Source: Bradyrhizobium centrolobii (lineage in GTDB: Bacteria > Pseudomonadota > Alphaproteobacteria > Rhizobiales > Xanthobacteraceae). Taken from it: a stretch of DNA of 36,420 nt. The DNA lies in contig NZ_LUUB01000065.1 in the NCBI RefSeq assembly GCF_001641635.1, positions 1 through 36,420 of the forward strand, written 5' to 3'. Of the stretch, positions 33,906 to 36,420 are shown in pieces. The notes beneath the pieces are model-generated. The model saw only the letters and a program-made list of their open reading frames with translations. It was not told the DNA's origin and did no database searches. The position numbers and the translations under genes are program-made. The number at the start of each line of letters is the position of its first letter. Position 1 is the first letter of the stretch.

Positions 33906-34023
33906 ACCTACGAAGCTCCGCTGTGACAGCGGAGAAGCTGTTTGAAAGACGAAGATCAGTCTGCGAGAGGGCTGGCGCCGCGTCCGCCGAAGCCTTGGCG
34001 AAGGCAGACGGCTGCGCCAAGCG

Positions 34024-34262
34024 TGGTGCCCAGGGAGGGAATCATACGCAACCACCGACATGACGAACCGCTGTTTGTCCTTAGCATGGCGGCGTGAGCG
34101 TTTGGCATGGTGGCGGGGGTCGGCTGCACCGCCATCGCAGGAGCCGTGTTTTCCTATTGGAGGGCAGCCTAGCTCGCGAGGCCGAGCCGGGCTTTTGGCC
34201 GACTATCACGCGGACGACCTTTAAGTGGCCCCTTGGGAAAGGCGTTTCACTTCCGGACTGTG
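34024..34262 (+). repeat. tRNA-Phe-ended repeat, copy 3
   Basis: A 239-base element matching copy 2 over its full length, from tggtgcccagggagggaatc to aaaggcgtttcacttccgga. It shares the first 12 bases with the reverse complement of the tRNA-Phe 3' end and carries the gacgaac...gtttgtc hairpin. It ends 37 bases before the tRNA-Arg 3' fragment that borders the serine recombinase. Confidence 0.8.
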
Positions 34263-34299
34263 ATTGGCCGAATTTCGCTGCTGGCCGCGTGGGATGACC

Positions 34300-34350
34300 C
34301 TTGCCCTCCGAAGGCAAAGGTCACACGTTCGAATCGTGTCGGCGGCGCCA
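34300..34350 (+). other. 3' fragment of tRNA-Arg(CCG), probable attachment site
   Basis: The anticodon arm (TTGCC, loop CTCCGAA with anticodon CCG, GGCAA), a full T arm (ACACG-TTCGAAT-CGTGT) and an acceptor 3' strand ending CCA are present. The D arm and the 5' acceptor strand are absent upstream, where repeat copy 3 lies instead, so this cannot be a functional tRNA. Bases 34321-34350 also encode the last ten residues of the serine recombinase on the opposite strand. This is the arrangement of an integration site in a tRNA gene. Confidence 0.75.
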
Positions 34351-35955
34351 TTTCGGTACAGAACTGGGCACGCCAAAACCAGCCGTTTTTGCGCTTTCAG
34401 CGACGACGAGCGTGCGCAGGAGCACGCTTTTCGATCCCATGATGCGCAATTCTTTCTGATCGACTTCGACCCGTTGGGCGAGCGCGCGGAGGTGATCGCG
34501 GCGGTAGCCGCCGTTCTCGGTTCGCATGCGCTTGCGGGCGGTCCTGGCAAACGTCTTAAGGGTCTGTGGCGTGATCGTCGGGCCGGCGCGATCAATCGCG
34601 TCCTCGGCCCGCTCTGCGTCAAGGCGGGCCTGGTCGCGTGTGGCCTTCAGCTCGGCGATCCGGTCCTTCAGCATAGTGTCCGAAAGATCGGCGATGCCGT
34701 TCTCGATGGCGTCGTAGAGCCGCTTGAGTTTGGCGTCTGCCTCGGCCGCCCGCTTGCGTAATTCGGCGATGTGCGACTTTCGTCGTTCGGCGCGCTCGGT
34801 GCGACGATCGAGTACGTGCGATAAGAGTTGCTCAAGACGCTTGGGCTCCAACAAGCGCTGCTCGATGTACTCCGCGACCAGGCTGTCGAGCTTTTCCATG
34901 GGTACCGTGCGACCCGGACAGCCGGTCTCGCCTTGCCGGGCCTTGGTGCAGCAAGTGTAGTAGCGGTAACGGCCACTCTTGCCGGTGCGCAGCGTCATCG
35001 CTCCACCGCACGCGGCGCAGAAGCAGATGCCGGTAAGGAGCGTAGGGCCGCTGACGATCCTCGGTGCGGTCATCGCTGGGCTCCGGCTCTTGAGCAGCAT
35101 TTGGACGACCTCAAATTCATCCTTGTCGACGATTGCTGGCACCGCCATTTCCACGATTTCAGTCTCCGCTTTGCGCTCGCGGGTCTTCCAGAACTTGGTA
35201 TTGAAACGGTGCCGGCCGATGTAGGTCGTTCGGGTCAGCACCTTGTGGACGGCATCGACGCCCCAGCGTCCGCCGTCGCGAGTGCGAATTCCTGATGCAT
35301 TGAGGTGCGTGGCGATGGATTTGACGCCCATCGGCCCCGAGCTTCCGCCGCCCTCGCGCGCCAGGCGGAAGATCAGGCGCACCGTCTCGGCCTGGACCGG
35401 GTCGATCTCCAAGGTTTTCTTGGTCCGGTGGCCGCGCTGCTCAGAGGCCTCAACGATGCGGTAGCCGATCGGGGGCAACGCGCCATTCCAGAAGCCTTGG
35501 CGCGCGTTCTCCTTCATGGCCCTGAGCGTGTGCTTGGCGTTCTCCTTTGACTGGTATTCGTCGAACAGTGCCATGATCTGCCGGATCATGTTGCTCATGG
35601 GATCGTCGCCGAGCTCCTGGGTGATCGAGACCAGCCGGACACCGGCTTTGGCGAGTCGGCGGACGTAGAACTCGAGCTGGAATTGATCGCGGAAGAAACG
35701 ACTGAAGCTGTGGACCAGGATCATGTCGAACGCCGGCGGCTTGGTCGTCGCCGCGTCGATCATGCGCTGGAATTCCGGCCGTCGGTCATCGGTGGCGGAC
35801 AGGCCAGGTTCGACATAGTCGGCGACGATCTCCCATCCTCGCGACTTGCAATATGCTTTGGCCTGGCGGCGCTGGTCCGGGATGGAGAGATCGCTGTCCG
35901 CTTGCCGGCCGGTCGAGACCCGCAGGTAGAGGGCAGCGCGAACCGGCATCGTCAT
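34321..35955 (-). CDS. Large serine recombinase / site-specific integrase
   Basis: A 544-residue large serine recombinase. The start at ATG 35955 is fixed by GGAG eight bases upstream; a TTG at 35967 is less likely. The resolvase domain shows RAALYLRVSTGRQ with the nucleophilic serine (S13 in RVSTG), then DYVEPGLSATDDRRPEFQRM, ILVHSFSRFFRD and LVSITQELGDDPMSNMIRQI. A 'recombinase' DNA-binding domain (GALPPIGYRI, then GVKSIATHLNASGIRTRDGG) is followed by a zinc ribbon (CFCAACGGAM and later YYTCCTKARQ, GCPGRTV) and a C-terminal coiled coil (about residues 385-470). The final residues WRRRHDSNV are translated from the tRNA-Arg 3' end. It catalyses integration or excision of the element on its right. 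Confidence 0.94.
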   Translation of the reverse strand: MTMPVRAALYLRVSTGRQADSDLSIPDQRRQAKAYCKSRGWEIVADYVEPGLSATDDRRPEFQRMIDAATTKPPAFDMILVHSFSRFFRDQFQLEFYVRRLAKAGVRLVSITQELGDDPMSNMIRQIMALFDEYQSKENAKHTLRAMKENARQGFWNGALPPIGYRIVEASEQRGHRTKKTLEIDPVQAETVRLIFRLAREGGGSSGPMGVKSIATHLNASGIRTRDGGRWGVDAVHKVLTRTTYIGRHRFNTKFWKTRERKAETEIVEMAVPAIVDKDEFEVVQMLLKSRSPAMTAPRIVSGPTLLTGICFCAACGGAMTLRTGKSGRYRYYTCCTKARQGETGCPGRTVPMEKLDSLVAEYIEQRLLEPKRLEQLLSHVLDRRTERAERRKSHIAELRKRAAEADAKLKRLYDAIENGIADLSDTMLKDRIAELKATRDQARLDAERAEDAIDRAGPTITPQTLKTFARTARKRMRTENGGYRRDHLRALAQRVEVDQKELRIMGSKSVLLRTLVVAESAKTAGFGVPSSVPKWRRRHDSNV

Positions 35956-35977
35956 GGCGATCTCCAAAGCAAAGGGG

Positions 35978-36220
35978 TCAGTGGCGGGTCGAAAATAACT
36001 CGTCGAACAGGTCGCCGAACCAGGCCTCGAACACCTCGATCTCAGCCTCCGTGATCGGGACCTCGTCAGGCCAGTCGTCGGTCACGGTCCACCCGGAACG
36101 ATCCTTCCTTGCCGGGCGGCCCTTTCGTCGAACTGCTGGCTGCACATAGTCGTAGAGGTCGTCGGGCAACGGTCCGAGCGACCGCGTTCGCCTTGATCGA
36201 GATTTTTGATGATTAGCCAT
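35978..36220 (-). CDS. Small protein upstream of the recombinase
   Basis: An 80-residue protein starting at ATG 36220, with its stop ten bases before the recombinase's possible TTG start and 22 before its ATG, so the two are probably co-transcribed. The N-terminal half is basic (MANHQKSRSRRTRSLGPLPDD, then RRKGRPARKDRSGW). The C-terminal half is acidic and aromatic (WPDEVPITEAEIEVFEAWFG, then DLFDELFSTRH). A two-sided charge layout of this kind suits a small DNA-binding or recombination-directionality accessory protein, but this is conjecture. No known domain is recognised. Confidence 0.6.
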   Translation of the reverse strand: MANHQKSRSRRTRSLGPLPDDLYDYVQPAVRRKGRPARKDRSGWTVTDDWPDEVPITEAEIEVFEAWFGDLFDELFSTRH

Positions 36221-36420
36221 GGCGCCCTGCGGCAGGCAGACTCCATCGAGAGAACGGCGCAAGTTTGTCCGCCGCCACGCGGTGCCCCTTTAACGAGAGG
36301 AGCGCATATTGCTCGCGCTGAGCCATCAGCGCGTGGCAGTGAAACGCCGGGGCAGACGACGCTTGTCAAGGCCGCCAGCCGGCCGAGCCGGGCGCGCAAG
36401 GCGCGAGCCTTGACTGGCGT
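36221..36420. other. Right-end stretch without a supported gene
   Basis: About 200 bases upstream of the small accessory gene should hold the promoter of the recombinase operon. It ends in a G/C-rich block with an imperfect inverted repeat (cttgtcaaggccgcca near 36363 and gcgagccttgactggc at the edge). The window stops before any further island gene. Confidence 0.4.

Noticed and set aside
14881..34262. The repeat borders as real tRNA genes
   Set aside because: Only the 3' acceptor resembles tRNA-Phe; the T arm is disrupted and no 5' half exists in any copy.
34300..34350. Functional tRNA-Arg
   Set aside because: Only the anticodon arm, T arm and 3' acceptor strand are present; no D arm or 5' acceptor lies upstream.
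1..36420. CRISPR array or complete defence island
   Set aside because: No regularly spaced short repeats and no cas-like genes were seen. The only nuclease-like gene is frameshifted and alone.

Overview
The window is GC-rich alphaproteobacterial DNA and reads like a Bradyrhizobium (Nitrobacteraceae/Hyphomicrobiales) chromosome. The signs are an IalB-family secreted protein, a YadA-type trimeric adhesin, sulfatase and CoA-ligase metabolism, several short palindromic repeats scattered between genes, and a possible EcfG-type promoter. The genus is inferred from style, not from a database match.

Layout, left to right. 391-4329 is a same-strand run: aldo/keto reductase, TPR protein and a two-subunit CoA-transferase-like enzyme. 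4542-8923 holds a secreted hypothetical protein, an acyl-CoA ligase facing it, a DUF3088-type protein, an isochorismatase-family hydrolase and a tiny His/Tyr/Gly-rich exported protein with an intrinsic terminator. 9138-11812 is a leftward run: FAD amine oxidase, RibD/DHFR-like reductase, FABP/nitrobindin-like protein. 12331-15290 is a repeat-rich, decaying zone: an ankyrin protein, a frameshifted nuclease-like gene, a secreted protein whose middle is out of frame, and the N-terminal stub of an adenylate cyclase-like gene.

15299-19959 is a sulfatase locus. A formylglycine-generating enzyme with both catalytic cysteines lies upstream of a CTAGR-type sulfatase with a Tat-like leader. An N-terminally truncated MetA-type outer-membrane protein and the cyclase stub follow. 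A divergent AraC-family regulator stands opposite. The activator and enzyme pair looks intact, while the downstream transport and signalling genes are broken.

20060-22330 carries tRNA-Phe, an NTF2/SnoaL-like protein and the DUF1326-DUF2182 pair. 23171-25512 is an acetyl-CoA-synthetase-like gene with a small coiled-coil partner. 25834-27835 contains a repeat copy, a tyrosine-integrase relic, a small ORF with a perfect Shine-Dalgarno, and an AraC-type regulator broken by a 13-bp tandem duplication. 28153-33776 is a surface locus: a 1426-residue trimeric autotransporter, an IalB-like protein overlapping its stop codon, and a Pro/Ala/Gln-rich exported protein.

The right end (34024-36420) looks like the border of a genomic island: a repeat copy, the 3' part of a tRNA-Arg(CCG), a large serine recombinase whose last ten codons are read through that tRNA end, and a small upstream gene. 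The most unusual signals are (1) a repeat family with three copies whose border mimics the 3' end of tRNA-Phe, lying next to recombinase genes or gene truncations, (2) the integrase C-terminus encoded by an attachment site, and (3) several genes broken by very small, datable lesions. I found no CRISPR array, no rRNA and no clear complete defence system.
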